64,000 nt of DNA, from assembly GCA_021405325.1 (NCBI GenBank), contig QWII01000032.1, positions 28,428-92,427 of the forward strand, read 5' to 3'. This DNA comes from Caldilinea sp. CFX5. GTDB lineage: Bacteria > Chloroflexota > Anaerolineae > Caldilineales > Caldilineaceae. The notes under the pieces are model-generated. The model searched no databases. It was not told where the DNA came from and was given only the letters and a program-made list of their open reading frames with translations. The first letter of the stretch is position 1, and each line of letters starts with the position of its first letter. Shown here in pieces: positions 44,148 to 53,318 of the stretch. A program made the translations under genes and the position numbers.

Positions 44148-46004
44148 CTACGATTTCACCGGGGGCGGAATCTCGCCCTCCTGCACGGGAATCACCAACC
44201 GACCACTTTCATCGACAGGGTGATAACCGGGGTGCGCGGGTAATCGCTCCCCCGTTTCTGGGTTCCAGAGGCCGACTCGAATGGCTGCAACGTTCTCCTT
44301 TTGCGTAGACCACTCAGCCGGCATTGCGGCATAGCCATAGATGCGCTCGGTTGCGTCCCAAGCGGATGGGGCAAGCACCGAACGGTCAATTTGCAGCCCA
44401 AGTTCATGATCGGCTTGGAACATGGTCTTGCCGACGCTGTCGGTAAAATGTACATACAAAGTCCAACGGTCGGGTTGCGGCGCGTCAATTAGCCACTGCG
44501 TTTCCAGGTATAATCCTGGCGCGGCCTGCCATTGCCCCTGCGCGCTGCGCACCCAGTTGGTAATGCGACTATGAGCCAGGGTAAAGCCGCCAAACGCGCC
44601 CAGCGCCGGTAAGTCGCAACCGCTGATCAGCGCGTAGCCCAGCGGCGTTGCAAAGCGCTGGGTGTCAAAATCCTTGAGCGCACCGCACGCCCGCTCACTT
44701 GGCGCACCGCCTAAGACATAGTAATCGGGGTGCAGTTGTTCCATCAGCGCTGCCGGTGTGATCAAACCGGCGCTGTCGATGATGTAAAGGTCGGACTGAT
44801 AGCCCACATGGCCAATGGCGCCGGTCATCACCTTGCTTGTCGGCGGGGCATGGGCCAACAGCCACTGTCCCACTTGCACACGACTCCCTTCGACCACTTG
44901 CAAATACTCTTTGTACCCGCGCACCGAATCGACCATGTGCTGCTGATAAGGCCAGAGCCAGAGCGCCAGCACCAGCAGCGTGGCCGCAGGGGCAACCAAT
45001 GGCAACTTCAACGGCGCCAGTTGCTCCTGAATCGCCTTGAGAACCAGCCACAGACCAATGCCAATCAACAGCGCTAGGATGGGGTAGACCGGCATTAAAT
45101 ACCACTCATAGAAGTCGATCCCCACTATGGTGTAAGCGACTAAATATGCCAGCAACCAAAGCAAAGGGATCAACCAATAGCGGTTTTGTCGATTCTGGCG
45201 ATAGCAGATAAGCAGCCCCGGCAAGGCCAACGGCAACAGGATGCGGGGGGCGCCCAGCGCGCTGATAAAGAGATGGCGCCAGATCCAGTAACGGTCGCCG
45301 CCGCTGACCGCTAGGTGATGTTGTTTGGCGGTCATTGAGAGGGGAATGGGCGAGCCAAAGTACCAAAAGGCAAAGAGTACCCACGGTAACAACACCGCTA
45401 GGTAGAGAACCCCTTCGCTGAACGGCAGCTTTTTACGCTGTAGCCAGAGACCCAACAGCAGCGCACCCCCCACGGCCAGCCCATCCAGCCGCATGACAAA
45501 GGCCAGCCCCGCCAATACCGCCGCCCACTGTGTGCGTCGGCGCACCGCCAGCAGAAAGGTTCCCATGATCAACAGCGTGTAGAGCGGCGTCTCCATGCCG
45601 GACATGGTAAACCGTAGAAAGGCGCCTTGCAACATGAGATAGAGCGCCGCCAGTGCACCGGCAACCACCGAGCCGCTCACCTCCGCCGTGAGGGTCATGG
45701 TGACCCAAACGATGGCCAGGCTGCTGACAAAGTTGATGATATTGCTGACCTGAGGAATGGTGACGCCCGTTAAGCGCAGACCCGCTAGGAGCAGCGTATA
45801 GAGCGGCGTGCTGGTGCCTAAAATCGCTTCGCCGTCGTTGTAAGTAAAACCATGACCCCCGGCCAACTGTTCGGCATAGCGGTAGGTGATCGGCGCATCA
45901 TCGACATCATAGGGACCGTCACTCCACCAAATCAGCGCCGCGGCAATGAGTAAAAGCGGCAACCAAAGCCATAAACGGGGGGCCTTCATGAAGTGGTTTA
46001 ACAT
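44148..46004 (-). CDS. Polytopic membrane protein, probable GT39-like glycosyltransferase with C-terminal module
   Basis: 618 residues. Early loop YDVDDAPITYRYAEQLAGGHGFTYNDGE contains the Asp-Asp and is typical of mannosyl/arabinosyl-transferase-like GT-C proteins. About eleven helices are followed by a C-terminal domain with the HFTD...QADH motif shared with the downstream gene. The stop is directly followed by the next ATG (TAGATG), so the two are translationally coupled. The gene follows a tract of 8-bp words (46026-46113). Confidence 0.75.
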   Translation of the reverse strand: MLNHFMKAPRLWLWLPLLLIAAALIWWSDGPYDVDDAPITYRYAEQLAGGHGFTYNDGEAILGTSTPLYTLLLAGLRLTGVTIPQVSNIINFVSSLAIVWVTMTLTAEVSGSVVAGALAALYLMLQGAFLRFTMSGMETPLYTLLIMGTFLLAVRRRTQWAAVLAGLAFVMRLDGLAVGGALLLGLWLQRKKLPFSEGVLYLAVLLPWVLFAFWYFGSPIPLSMTAKQHHLAVSGGDRYWIWRHLFISALGAPRILLPLALPGLLICYRQNRQNRYWLIPLLWLLAYLVAYTIVGIDFYEWYLMPVYPILALLIGIGLWLVLKAIQEQLAPLKLPLVAPAATLLVLALWLWPYQQHMVDSVRGYKEYLQVVEGSRVQVGQWLLAHAPPTSKVMTGAIGHVGYQSDLYIIDSAGLITPAALMEQLHPDYYVLGGAPSERACGALKDFDTQRFATPLGYALISGCDLPALGAFGGFTLAHSRITNWVRSAQGQWQAAPGLYLETQWLIDAPQPDRWTLYVHFTDSVGKTMFQADHELGLQIDRSVLAPSAWDATERIYGYAAMPAEWSTQKENVAAIRVGLWNPETGERLPAHPGYHPVDESGRLVIPVQEGEIPPPVKS

Positions 46005-46025
46005 AGTGGGAGACCGATCTAGGAT

Positions 46026-46113
46026 AGTGAGACAGTAAGTCAGTGAGACAGTAAGTCAGTGAGACAGTAAGTCAGTGAGACAGTAAGTCAGTGAGACAGT
46101 GAGACAGTGAGAC
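46026..46113. repeat. Tandem 8-bp word tract (11 units)
   Basis: agtgagac and agtaagtc alternate four times, then agtgagac is repeated three times. There is no inverted arm. The words overlap the vocabulary of the hairpin at 13.3 kb (agtaagac, agtaaatc). It lies between the methyltransferase stop (46141) and the GT39-like gene start (46004) on the minus strand. Confidence 0.85.
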
Positions 46114-46140
46114 AGTAGGGTAAGGCATTGCGTCACTGAT

Positions 46141-46755
46141 TCACCGTTGTACACAAATGTACACACTAACTCCCTCCTCATGCCAGCCATAGTCTAGCAC
46201 TTTTCCTGTACTGTGCGCAAAACATTCGCGCAAGCCCTCCGGCGAAAAGCGGTAATAATCCTGCGGCGACGGGTGATATTCCCAGGAAAAGACCGTGGCC
46301 AGATAGATCACGCCCCCCGGTTTGGCAATGCGCACCAGATTGCGGCAAAAGGTAAAGGGATCACTCACATGCTCCAGCGTATCAAAACAGAAGATCAGCG
46401 CAAAGGTGTCGAGAAAAGGGCGCACATCCTCCTCGCGCAGAAAGTCACCCGTCGTATCCACCGCGGCGCCCAACGCTTCTGTGTTAAAGCCGCGATCAAA
46501 AAATTGCAGCCGCGGCACACGGGTGAGCAGCGGGTTGTCCGTCACAATCACCTCCGTCGTCGCGATTGGCACATCAACGCCCAGTTGACGACCAATGCGC
46601 TGTTTCAGCCGCTCGCCAAAAGTCGGCGGCGTGCGGCGCGGTACACTCAACCAGACCTGTTTGGTTCCGCCTACATCAATGCTGTTGGCCGTTCGATAGT
46701 CAACGTGCAAGCGCTCCAACGTTGCCAAAGCATGTTCAACTGCTGCCATGCGCAT
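46141..46755 (-). CDS. Class I SAM-dependent methyltransferase, degenerate motif I
   Basis: 204 residues. The C-terminal half has motif IV/V FALIFCFDTLEHVSDPFTFCRNLVRIAKPGGVIYLATVF and HPSPQDYYRFSPEGLRECF, as in Methyltransf_11 proteins. The expected SAM-binding motif DxGxGxG is replaced by SIDVGGTKQVW, so SAM binding may be altered. It lies 12 bp after another methyltransferase gene; AGGG serves as RBS. It may modify a sugar or lipid of the exported glycan, or be a non-catalytic partner. Confidence 0.75.
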   Translation of the reverse strand: MRMAAVEHALATLERLHVDYRTANSIDVGGTKQVWLSVPRRTPPTFGERLKQRIGRQLGVDVPIATTEVIVTDNPLLTRVPRLQFFDRGFNTEALGAAVDTTGDFLREEDVRPFLDTFALIFCFDTLEHVSDPFTFCRNLVRIAKPGGVIYLATVFSWEYHPSPQDYYRFSPEGLRECFAHSTGKVLDYGWHEEGVSVYICVQR

Positions 46756-46767
46756 AAGTGGTACCCT

Positions 46768-47562
46768 TTATCCTGCTGCCTTTGTCCGCTTGTGAATCAG
46801 ATTGATCATCCAGATGCCCTCATCGAATAGTTGCGTTTCGACGTCGGCCACCGGATGTAACACAGCGCTTACATTAATTTCACGCGTCAGATTACCTACA
46901 TAGAGATCACCCTCTTTGCTAAACAAATTCCAGCGATGAAAGCCTTGAAAATTTTGGGCTTTGGCTTCATCGACAGCATGGTGCATATAAACCAACCCGC
47001 CTGGTTTTGTCACGGCCACCATCTGTTCAATCGCCCGACACGGGTCATAGCCATGGTCAATACAATTGCGGGCGTGAACGAGATCAAAGCGATCCTCGCC
47101 AAATTGCTCGACCAAGCACTCGCCCACCCCTTTTTGGGTGCGGACCGGTGGTGTCAGTCCGTATTTTCGCAACAGTTTATCATACGCTTCGGCCAACGGA
47201 TCAATGGCCGTAATTTGTACGGCATGGCCCGGCCACTGTTTGCCCAAGTAGGTCAACGGCCCGGCGCCAACATCCAGGATCTGCACCGTTTGGCCGAGCG
47301 TTAGCGGCAGCACAGCGGTAATATGCTCTTGGAGGAGGGAAGCCGCGGCAAAGCGAAAGCGGAAATCTTCGGCATACTCGGCGCCGCCATTGGCTAACCA
47401 ATACGCCCAAAAGCCCACTTCTTCGCCAATCCCACTTTCCCAGGCGCTTTCCGTGGCTTTGGCGGGGGTATGGGCGGCTTGGGGTCGTGTCACGGGTTGA
47501 CGCTGCTGCTGACGGCTCGCTCGCTTAAACAAGGTAAAAAATTTCGTCAAAGCCATCATCAT
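46768..47562 (-). CDS. Class I SAM-dependent methyltransferase
   Basis: 264 residues with a basic Gln-rich N-terminus. SAM motif I is VQILDVGAGPLTYLGKQW; motif IV/V is FDLVHARNCIDHGYDPCRAIEQMVAVTKPGGLVYMHH, as in glycan-cluster methyltransferases. The start overlaps the stop of the upstream GT39-like gene (ATGA); a third ATG with GAGG at 7 bp spacing is the best initiator. Likely modifies a sugar in the nascent glycan. Confidence 0.85.
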   Translation of the reverse strand: MMMALTKFFTLFKRASRQQQRQPVTRPQAAHTPAKATESAWESGIGEEVGFWAYWLANGGAEYAEDFRFRFAAASLLQEHITAVLPLTLGQTVQILDVGAGPLTYLGKQWPGHAVQITAIDPLAEAYDKLLRKYGLTPPVRTQKGVGECLVEQFGEDRFDLVHARNCIDHGYDPCRAIEQMVAVTKPGGLVYMHHAVDEAKAQNFQGFHRWNLFSKEGDLYVGNLTREINVSAVLHPVADVETQLFDEGIWMINLIHKRTKAAG

Positions 47563-49526
47563 TCCTCAATCTTAAAGAAATAAACCGGGTGGGCGAACTC
47601 CCAGTAAGGTGGCGGATAGGGCGCACGGGTCTGACCGATCAAGCTCGATTGCCAGAGCCGTTCCAGAACAAGGGTGGCGGTGACGCCGGGCGGTAAAAGG
47701 GTGGCGGGCGGCGGATTTTGTTGGCTCACCAGATAGACCGTGCGTCCGCCGGCGTTAAATTCCCGGATCGCTTGTGTCAGCAGCGCCAGGTCTGGTTCAT
47801 CACCATCCAAACGCAGCGCCCAGTCGCCGTAGAGCGAATAGAGCGGCGCGGCCAGCCAACCGATCCAGGAATTATCGTCCTGATTTTCGAAGAGAAAGAC
47901 GCCATCCGGCGGCAACGCTTCGTGTAGTTCTTGGATAAAGGCCAACGAACCCTTGCCTTCTTCCTGCCATACCACCGGCCACCCCAGCCAGCCCATCCAA
48001 CCCAGCGCAACCAGCCCCACCACAGCCTGGCCGATACGTCGCAGCGGCAATGGCCCCAGGGGCAGCAACGCAATCGCCGCCACGGCCATGGCGGCCAGCA
48101 CACTCAACAAGGGCAGCACATCGCTGATCAAGCGCCGCAGCGCGACCGGGTAGACCGGCGCCACCGTGTAGTTCATCAAAAAGAGCGCACTCAACGTCAG
48201 CGTCAGCGTCAACAACAGTAACTCTTTGGCCCCATAGCCGCGCCGGAAGAGCCAGCCGATCCCCGCCAACGCCAGCCAGAAGAAGAGCGGGGTGAGATAG
48301 TAGCTGCTAAACCAGATGATCTCCTGGTAGCGTCGTGTCACCTCCGCCACCCGCCACGGGTTGGGGAGGGTCGACCAGCCGACAACAAAGAGGGCGGCAG
48401 CAAAGAGCAGCAAATGGAGCGTTGGCGCCAGCCGTTGTAACCAGCCCTGCCACCAGCGACCGGTAAACCAGAAAAGGATCACGACCAGCGGCAGCGCCAG
48501 CAATAGCGTCAGTAATGCCGAGCCAAACCAGGGCCACAGGAGGGCAACAATTTCATAGGTGGCCCCGATGTATGGCCCATTGGCCGCCAGCCAGACAAGC
48601 AGCGCACAGAGTGGAATGACCCTGACCGCCCAGCGCAACGAAGCGCCCTCCCGCCAAGTCGCCGCCATTAGACCAAGCACGCCGACCCCGCTCAGGAGCA
48701 GCAACGCATCGATCCGTCCCGACCAGGCCGTCACCCAACAGAACAGCACTGTCACCAACTGCCACGGTCGTCGCCGCTCGATCCAACAAAGGGCAAAATA
48801 AAAGCCGAGCAAGGTCCAAAACTGGCCGGGGATTTCGGAGTAGGGCGCTTTTGAAAAATGAATCTGCGGGTAACTCACGCCCAGCAGCAGAACGGCCCAG
48901 AGCGCCAACGGTTGGGTGACAAAGTGACGGGCGACCAAATACAAGACGACCAGCCCGGCCACGCCCCAGAGCGGCGTATTGTAAAGCGATCCCCACACGC
49001 CCACCAGCTTTATCCAGAGCGCCAGCCAGACCTCGCTTAACGGTTGCCGGCTGGCCTGGATGGTTGGTCCGGTCGGATCGGTGATATAGTAGCCGCCATA
49101 GATGAAACCGGCGTAGGATTGGAGTGGCGTCGCCGGATGCTGTTCGCTGTTGGAGGTGTAGAAGGGATCACGTACATCTGGTGAAAGCGCGGCCAACGGT
49201 TCATAGTTGCCGCTCAGGCCGCCGGTGCGCGCCAGATAGGCCGCTTCATTCACATAGATGGCCGAATCGCCAAACAGCGGCAGATGCTCCGCCGGTGGTG
49301 TATAGAGCAAGCCGCCGACGACCACCAGTCCGGCGATGGTCCAGCGGTCAAGCGGCGGTTGTCGCCACCAGGCCAACACTGTCGCCACCAGCGCCACGGC
49401 CAGCAAGGGCAAAGCCAGCGGCCAGGCGCGAAACCAGCCGCCTGCCGCCAGCCCAATCAAGAGCCAGGTTACGATGAAAAGGGCATAGACCGCCAGCGGG
49501 CCGGCCGACCATTTCTTGTCGTTCAT
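47559..49526 (-). CDS. Polytopic membrane protein, probable GT39-like glycosyltransferase
   Basis: 655 residues with about twelve helices. LFGDSAIYVNEAAYLARTGGLSGNYEPLAAL, with Asp and Glu in the first large loop, fits a GT-C enzyme. HFSKAPYSEIPGQFWTLLGFYFAL is a typical second conserved segment. Its stop overlaps the start of the methyltransferase gene and its start overlaps the stop of the GT4 gene (both ATGA), showing a tightly coupled operon. Sugar and acceptor are unknown. Confidence 0.75.
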   Translation of the reverse strand: MNDKKWSAGPLAVYALFIVTWLLIGLAAGGWFRAWPLALPLLAVALVATVLAWWRQPPLDRWTIAGLVVVGGLLYTPPAEHLPLFGDSAIYVNEAAYLARTGGLSGNYEPLAALSPDVRDPFYTSNSEQHPATPLQSYAGFIYGGYYITDPTGPTIQASRQPLSEVWLALWIKLVGVWGSLYNTPLWGVAGLVVLYLVARHFVTQPLALWAVLLLGVSYPQIHFSKAPYSEIPGQFWTLLGFYFALCWIERRRPWQLVTVLFCWVTAWSGRIDALLLLSGVGVLGLMAATWREGASLRWAVRVIPLCALLVWLAANGPYIGATYEIVALLWPWFGSALLTLLLALPLVVILFWFTGRWWQGWLQRLAPTLHLLLFAAALFVVGWSTLPNPWRVAEVTRRYQEIIWFSSYYLTPLFFWLALAGIGWLFRRGYGAKELLLLTLTLTLSALFLMNYTVAPVYPVALRRLISDVLPLLSVLAAMAVAAIALLPLGPLPLRRIGQAVVGLVALGWMGWLGWPVVWQEEGKGSLAFIQELHEALPPDGVFLFENQDDNSWIGWLAAPLYSLYGDWALRLDGDEPDLALLTQAIREFNAGGRTVYLVSQQNPPPATLLPPGVTATLVLERLWQSSLIGQTRAPYPPPYWEFAHPVYFFKIEE

Positions 49527-50809
49527 ACCTTCACCAACTGATCAATGGCAATGGGGGCGCCGGGGCGATGACCGGTCACAATGGCCTGATAGACAGATTC
49601 CAGGCGATCCAGATAAGCGCCAAAGCCCCACTTGGCTTGCACCTCCGCCGCCGCCTGCGCGCCGATCTGTTCATACAAGGCCGGCTCCCGCATATAACGG
49701 GCAATGGCAGCGGCCAGCGCCGCCGGGTCATTGGGCGGTACAACCAGGCCGTTGACTTCATGGCGTACGGCTTCCGGTGTACCGCCGGCGGTCGTCGCCA
49801 CGGTCGGCAGGCCACTGCCCAGCGCTTCGAGTAAGCCGCCGGAGAAAGGTTCGTCCCAGAGTGAGCAGAAGAGGAAGAGATCATGGCTGTGAAAGGCTTG
49901 CACCAGTGCCGGCTGCGCCGCAAAGCCACGCAAAAAGACCTGCTCTTGCAACCGATAGTCCTGAATCAGTTTTTGCAAATAAGCGATAAAGTCTTGGGCG
50001 CCGCCGCCGTAAATGGCCAACTCCACCGCCGGCAGATCAGTATGTTGGCCCAGACGATGCAGCGCTTCAATGGCAACCTGCGGCCCCTTACCGGCCCACA
50101 ACTGCCCGGCAAAGATCAGTCGCCAGCGCCGCTGACCGGGAAAGGGGTGCGCCTGGTAAGTAAAGCGGTCGGTGTGGACGCCCAAATAGGTGGCGCAACT
50201 CTGGGCCGGCGCGTACCCCGCTTGCAGATGTAGCCGTCGGATAAACTGGGAGACAGCCAGAATGTAATCAGGGCGCCCCAGCCGACGTAAGGATGGTTGT
50301 ACGACCCGTCTGAGCAAGGTCAACGCCGCCCGCTGTTTACGATTGTTGGCCGGCACCAACTGGCCGAGGTCGTGCAGACTATAGAGCAACCACTTGTCCG
50401 CCGGATGGGCAATGAGCGGGAAGCCGGCATGACGGGCGGCGATCAACGGCGCCGCCGACGCCATATACAAATTCCAGGCGATTACCAGATCGGGGCGCAA
50501 TTGCGCCAACACCCGCCGGCTGCCCGTATAGCTTTGCTGGTTGTAGAGATGCCAGCGTACCACCCGCCCAATCGTCAAAGGCAGTCCGCCGAGGAAGATG
50601 TCGGCTTTGCGCTCCAGGTCAATGTCCAAGGCGGCATGGGTAAAGCCATCCTGCGGCAGTTGTGACCCCCGTCCGGTGAGGACATGCACGGTGTGGCCCC
50701 GTTGGCGCAACCCTTCGGTGACATCGCGCGCCAGAATTTCATTGCCCCCCACAATATAGGGTGGATAGAGATTTACAATCAGTGCAATCGTCAATGGTTG
50801 TGCGGTCAT
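49523..50809 (-). CDS. Glycosyltransferase family 4
   Basis: 428 residues. N-terminal LIVNLYPPYIVGGNEILARDVTEGLRQRGHTVHVLTG and C-terminal RLIFAGQLWAGKGPQVAIEALHRLG...SLWDEPFSGGLLEALGSGLPTVATTAGGTPEAV form a standard GT-B glycosyltransferase with the E-x7-E motif. Cytoplasmic, uses a nucleotide sugar. It precedes the GT39-like gene with a 4-bp overlap. Confidence 0.92.
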   Translation of the reverse strand: MTAQPLTIALIVNLYPPYIVGGNEILARDVTEGLRQRGHTVHVLTGRGSQLPQDGFTHAALDIDLERKADIFLGGLPLTIGRVVRWHLYNQQSYTGSRRVLAQLRPDLVIAWNLYMASAAPLIAARHAGFPLIAHPADKWLLYSLHDLGQLVPANNRKQRAALTLLRRVVQPSLRRLGRPDYILAVSQFIRRLHLQAGYAPAQSCATYLGVHTDRFTYQAHPFPGQRRWRLIFAGQLWAGKGPQVAIEALHRLGQHTDLPAVELAIYGGGAQDFIAYLQKLIQDYRLQEQVFLRGFAAQPALVQAFHSHDLFLFCSLWDEPFSGGLLEALGSGLPTVATTAGGTPEAVRHEVNGLVVPPNDPAALAAAIARYMREPALYEQIGAQAAAEVQAKWGFGAYLDRLESVYQAIVTGHRPGAPIAIDQLVKV

Positions 50810-50820
50810 GCGGCCATGAT

Positions 50821-52083
50821 CTAGCGCTTGGTCGAGGCGCTTGGTTGGCTAAAGGCAACGGCTGGCGTCACCGTTAACGGGTTGTTATCACTCGCTTTGG
50901 CTGCTGCAATTTTAACACAGAAGTCGGCAAAGCGACGCCCCTGCCCCTGCCAGCTATAGGCATTTTGCACCAATTGCGCGCCTTGGGCGGCGATCTGTTC
51001 GCGCAACTGGGGATCTTGTAGCAGCCGCACCGTCTTTTGGACAAATGCTTCCGGTGTATCCGCCACCAGCAACTGTTGCCCGTCGGTGGCGGCCAGCCCT
51101 TGTGCACCCACGGTTGTCGTCACCACCGGCAGACCGGAGGCCATCGCTTCGACAATCTTCAAGCGGGTGCCGCCCCCCAGCCGCAGCGGCACGGCCAGCG
51201 CCCAACTGCGCGCCAGGTAGGGGCGCACATCCGGCACGCTGCCGGTGACGGTGACGCCGGGCAGCGTGCCCAACGCCTGAATCTCCGGCGGCGGCAGGTG
51301 GCCGACGATCAAGACCTTCAGGTTGGGGATGGCTTGGTGCAGCGCCGGAAACATCGTCTCAAAAAAGTAGAGCGCGGCGTCGATGTTCGGGTAGTAGTGC
51401 ATGGTGCCGATTAACAAGAGCGTCGGGTCGGGGTCGGGCCGGCGCATGGGCGTGAAATAGTCGGTGTCGGCGCCATTGACAATGATGTCGATGGGCAGCG
51501 TTGGCCCCTGTTGCGCTGCCACCCGCTCATCCTCCTGTGAGCAGACCACGGCGCCATCAAAACGGGGCATGGTTGTATACTCAAAGCGTTGGAGCCGCTC
51601 TGCTTCCAACCAATCCAACACCTTATCCTGATTCCAGGGGCGATGGGCGGCCACCTCGGCGTAGTGCAGATAGTCGATCTTCTGGCGCATGACGATTTTG
51701 GGCGTCGCTGCCTGACCCGGCAGGTCGAGCAGATAGGGCGCCATCGCGATCTCATCCGCCACCAGCAGATCATAATTCCCGGCCAGCTTTTGGCGCATGG
51801 TTGCCATACTCTCCGCCGTGCGAAAATAGGTGACTGAGCGCGGCAACGATTGGGTCAGCGCCCGTAACACCGGCCAGCGCACCGATGGCGGCTGTAACAC
51901 CGTAATCTCCACGCGCCGACAAAAGGCCGCCAACGCCTGCGCGTCGGGCGGCGCGCCATAACAAACCGTATAGAGATCCGTTTCCGCCTGTTGGGCCAGA
52001 CCCCGAATCAGATAATACGAACGCAATTTCCCACCCGTATCCGCCGGCCAGGGCAGGTAGGGTGTAACGACGGCGACGCGCAA
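50821..52083 (-). CDS. Glycosyltransferase family 4 (sugar transferase, PEP-CTERM/EpsH-associated type)
   Basis: 420 residues from a TTG at 52083, chosen because GGAG is about 9 bp upstream and because further upstream the frame runs into the iterated-word repeats. It starts LRVAVVTPYLPWPADTGGKLRSYYLIRGLAQ and ends with GGTRLKIVEAMASGLPVVTTTVGAQGL, the GT-B donor-site signature. QKIDYLHYAEVAAHRPWN resembles TIGR03087-type enzymes. It adds a sugar to a lipid-linked intermediate in the cytoplasm. Confidence 0.88.
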   Translation of the reverse strand: MRVAVVTPYLPWPADTGGKLRSYYLIRGLAQQAETDLYTVCYGAPPDAQALAAFCRRVEITVLQPPSVRWPVLRALTQSLPRSVTYFRTAESMATMRQKLAGNYDLLVADEIAMAPYLLDLPGQAATPKIVMRQKIDYLHYAEVAAHRPWNQDKVLDWLEAERLQRFEYTTMPRFDGAVVCSQEDERVAAQQGPTLPIDIIVNGADTDYFTPMRRPDPDPTLLLIGTMHYYPNIDAALYFFETMFPALHQAIPNLKVLIVGHLPPPEIQALGTLPGVTVTGSVPDVRPYLARSWALAVPLRLGGGTRLKIVEAMASGLPVVTTTVGAQGLAATDGQQLLVADTPEAFVQKTVRLLQDPQLREQIAAQGAQLVQNAYSWQGQGRRFADFCVKIAAAKASDNNPLTVTPAVAFSQPSASTKR

Positions 52084-52120
52084 AACGTAAACTCCTACTT
52101 TTAGAATGATTGTCGGATAG

Positions 52121-52364
52121 TCGCGTAGTCGTTTGGTCGCATGGTCGTTTGGTCGCATGGTCGTTTGGTCGCATGGTCGTTTGGTCGTTTGGTCGCGTAG
52201 TCGCGTAGTCGCGTAGTCATGTAGTTTTTGATTTACTTCTTAAATCGTTAGTGTATGGACTTTATATTCAATCATATTACGCGACTACGCGACCAAACGA
52301 CTACGCGACCACGCGACCAAACGACCATGCGACCAAACGACTACGCGACCACGCGACCAAACGA
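52121..52364. repeat. Large iterated-word inverted repeat (8-bp words)
   Basis: Left arm: 13 words at 52121-52224, drawn from tcgcgtag, tcgtttgg, tcgcatgg. Right arm: 11 words at 52277-52364 from ctacgcga, ccaaacga, ccatgcga, ccacgcga. The right arm ends at the TAG stop of the methyltransferase gene (52365-52367). The left arm lies just before the GT4 gene start. The order of words differs between the arms, so pairing is by word class rather than strict symmetry. Confidence 0.9.
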
Positions 52365-53318
52365 CTACTCCGGTTTATAGCCATACACAAACACCTCGCG
52401 CGGGGGGTAGAGGAAGCGAGCGTTATGGCCGAGTTGTTGCATCTGTTGCGCCGTCCGTTGGGTGCTGGCGATCAGCCGGCGCTGCAACCAATCCACCTGC
52501 TCTTCTAATTGTACGATATGTTGCCGGTGATGTTCCAGATCCGTGCGCACGACATCCAGATAGGGCTCCAAAAATTTCTTGAAGACCAGGTGGAGGACGC
52601 GGTAACTCAACCGCTGCCGGAGCGAACTTTGTGGGCTGGGGGGCGGCGGCCACGGGTGCAGAGTAACGACGGCGCCATAACGCCGGGGCGGCGGCGCTTG
52701 CTCGGCGTCCTCCGCCGGGTTATGGTTGAACGCCTGCAACATGATGTCTACGCCATCCCAGTGCGTTTCACGATTGACATCACTCTGGACACGGGCAAAA
52801 CCGGCATTGTGCAGGAAAAACTCCAACAACTGTCGGCTGTAAAGGCGTACATGGGTCGGGTCGCGCCAATATTCATGCAAATGCACAATGGCCGATTCGG
52901 GGTTGGGCGTCCCCAGCAGCAACAGCCCGCCGGGGCGCAACGCCTGGTAGGCGCCGGCGACAATGGTGGCGACCGTTTCGGCAGCCAGATGTTCAATCAC
53001 ATTGGAGGAAAAGATCGCATCAAAGTGATTGGCTTGGGTAGGCAGCCAGGTGCGCACATCGGCTTGTACGGCGGCTAGGCCCTGCTGTTGGCACTGGGCG
53101 ACCATTGCCGGATCAATGTCAACGCCGATGGCTTCATGGCCGGCCTCTTGCAGCAGTTGTAAAAATTCACCATTGCCGCAGCCGATGTCGAGGACGCGCG
53201 TAAAGCCGTTGAAATAGGGGAGATACCACTGCAACACCTTGTGCAGCGCTTCCCGGCTGCTGTAGCCTTTGCGATAGAGATAGTCGTAGTAGCGATGTTC
53301 GAGATCCTGTTGGCTCAT
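52365..53318 (-). CDS. Class I SAM-dependent methyltransferase
   Basis: 317 residues from the ATG at 53318, which overlaps the stop of the Wzt gene (ATGA). SAM motif I is VLDIGCGNGEFLQLLQEAGHEAIGVDIDP; motif IV/V is FDAIFSSNVIEHLAAETVATIVAGAYQALRPGGLLLLGTPNPES. A C-terminal coiled coil (DLEHHRQHIVQLEEQVDWLQRR) follows, as in chain-terminating methyltransferases paired with Wzm/Wzt exporters. A role as capping methyltransferase for the exported glycan fits both position and coiled coil. Confidence 0.9.
   Translation of the reverse strand: MSQQDLEHRYYDYLYRKGYSSREALHKVLQWYLPYFNGFTRVLDIGCGNGEFLQLLQEAGHEAIGVDIDPAMVAQCQQQGLAAVQADVRTWLPTQANHFDAIFSSNVIEHLAAETVATIVAGAYQALRPGGLLLLGTPNPESAIVHLHEYWRDPTHVRLYSRQLLEFFLHNAGFARVQSDVNRETHWDGVDIMLQAFNHNPAEDAEQAPPPRRYGAVVTLHPWPPPPSPQSSLRQRLSYRVLHLVFKKFLEPYLDVVRTDLEHHRQHIVQLEEQVDWLQRRLIASTQRTAQQMQQLGHNARFLYPPREVFVYGYKPE

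Noticed and set aside
46026..46113. Possible CRISPR array
   Set aside because: Units are 8 bp with no spacers and no cas genes; it is a simple tandem tract.
52084..52158. N-terminal extension of the GT4 gene (25 residues)
   Set aside because: It reads through the 8-bp repeat words, while a TTG with a GGAG sits at the natural GT4 N-terminus.
52121..52364. Possible CRISPR or transposon end
   Set aside because: 8-bp words without spacers, no transposase, and no target-site duplication.
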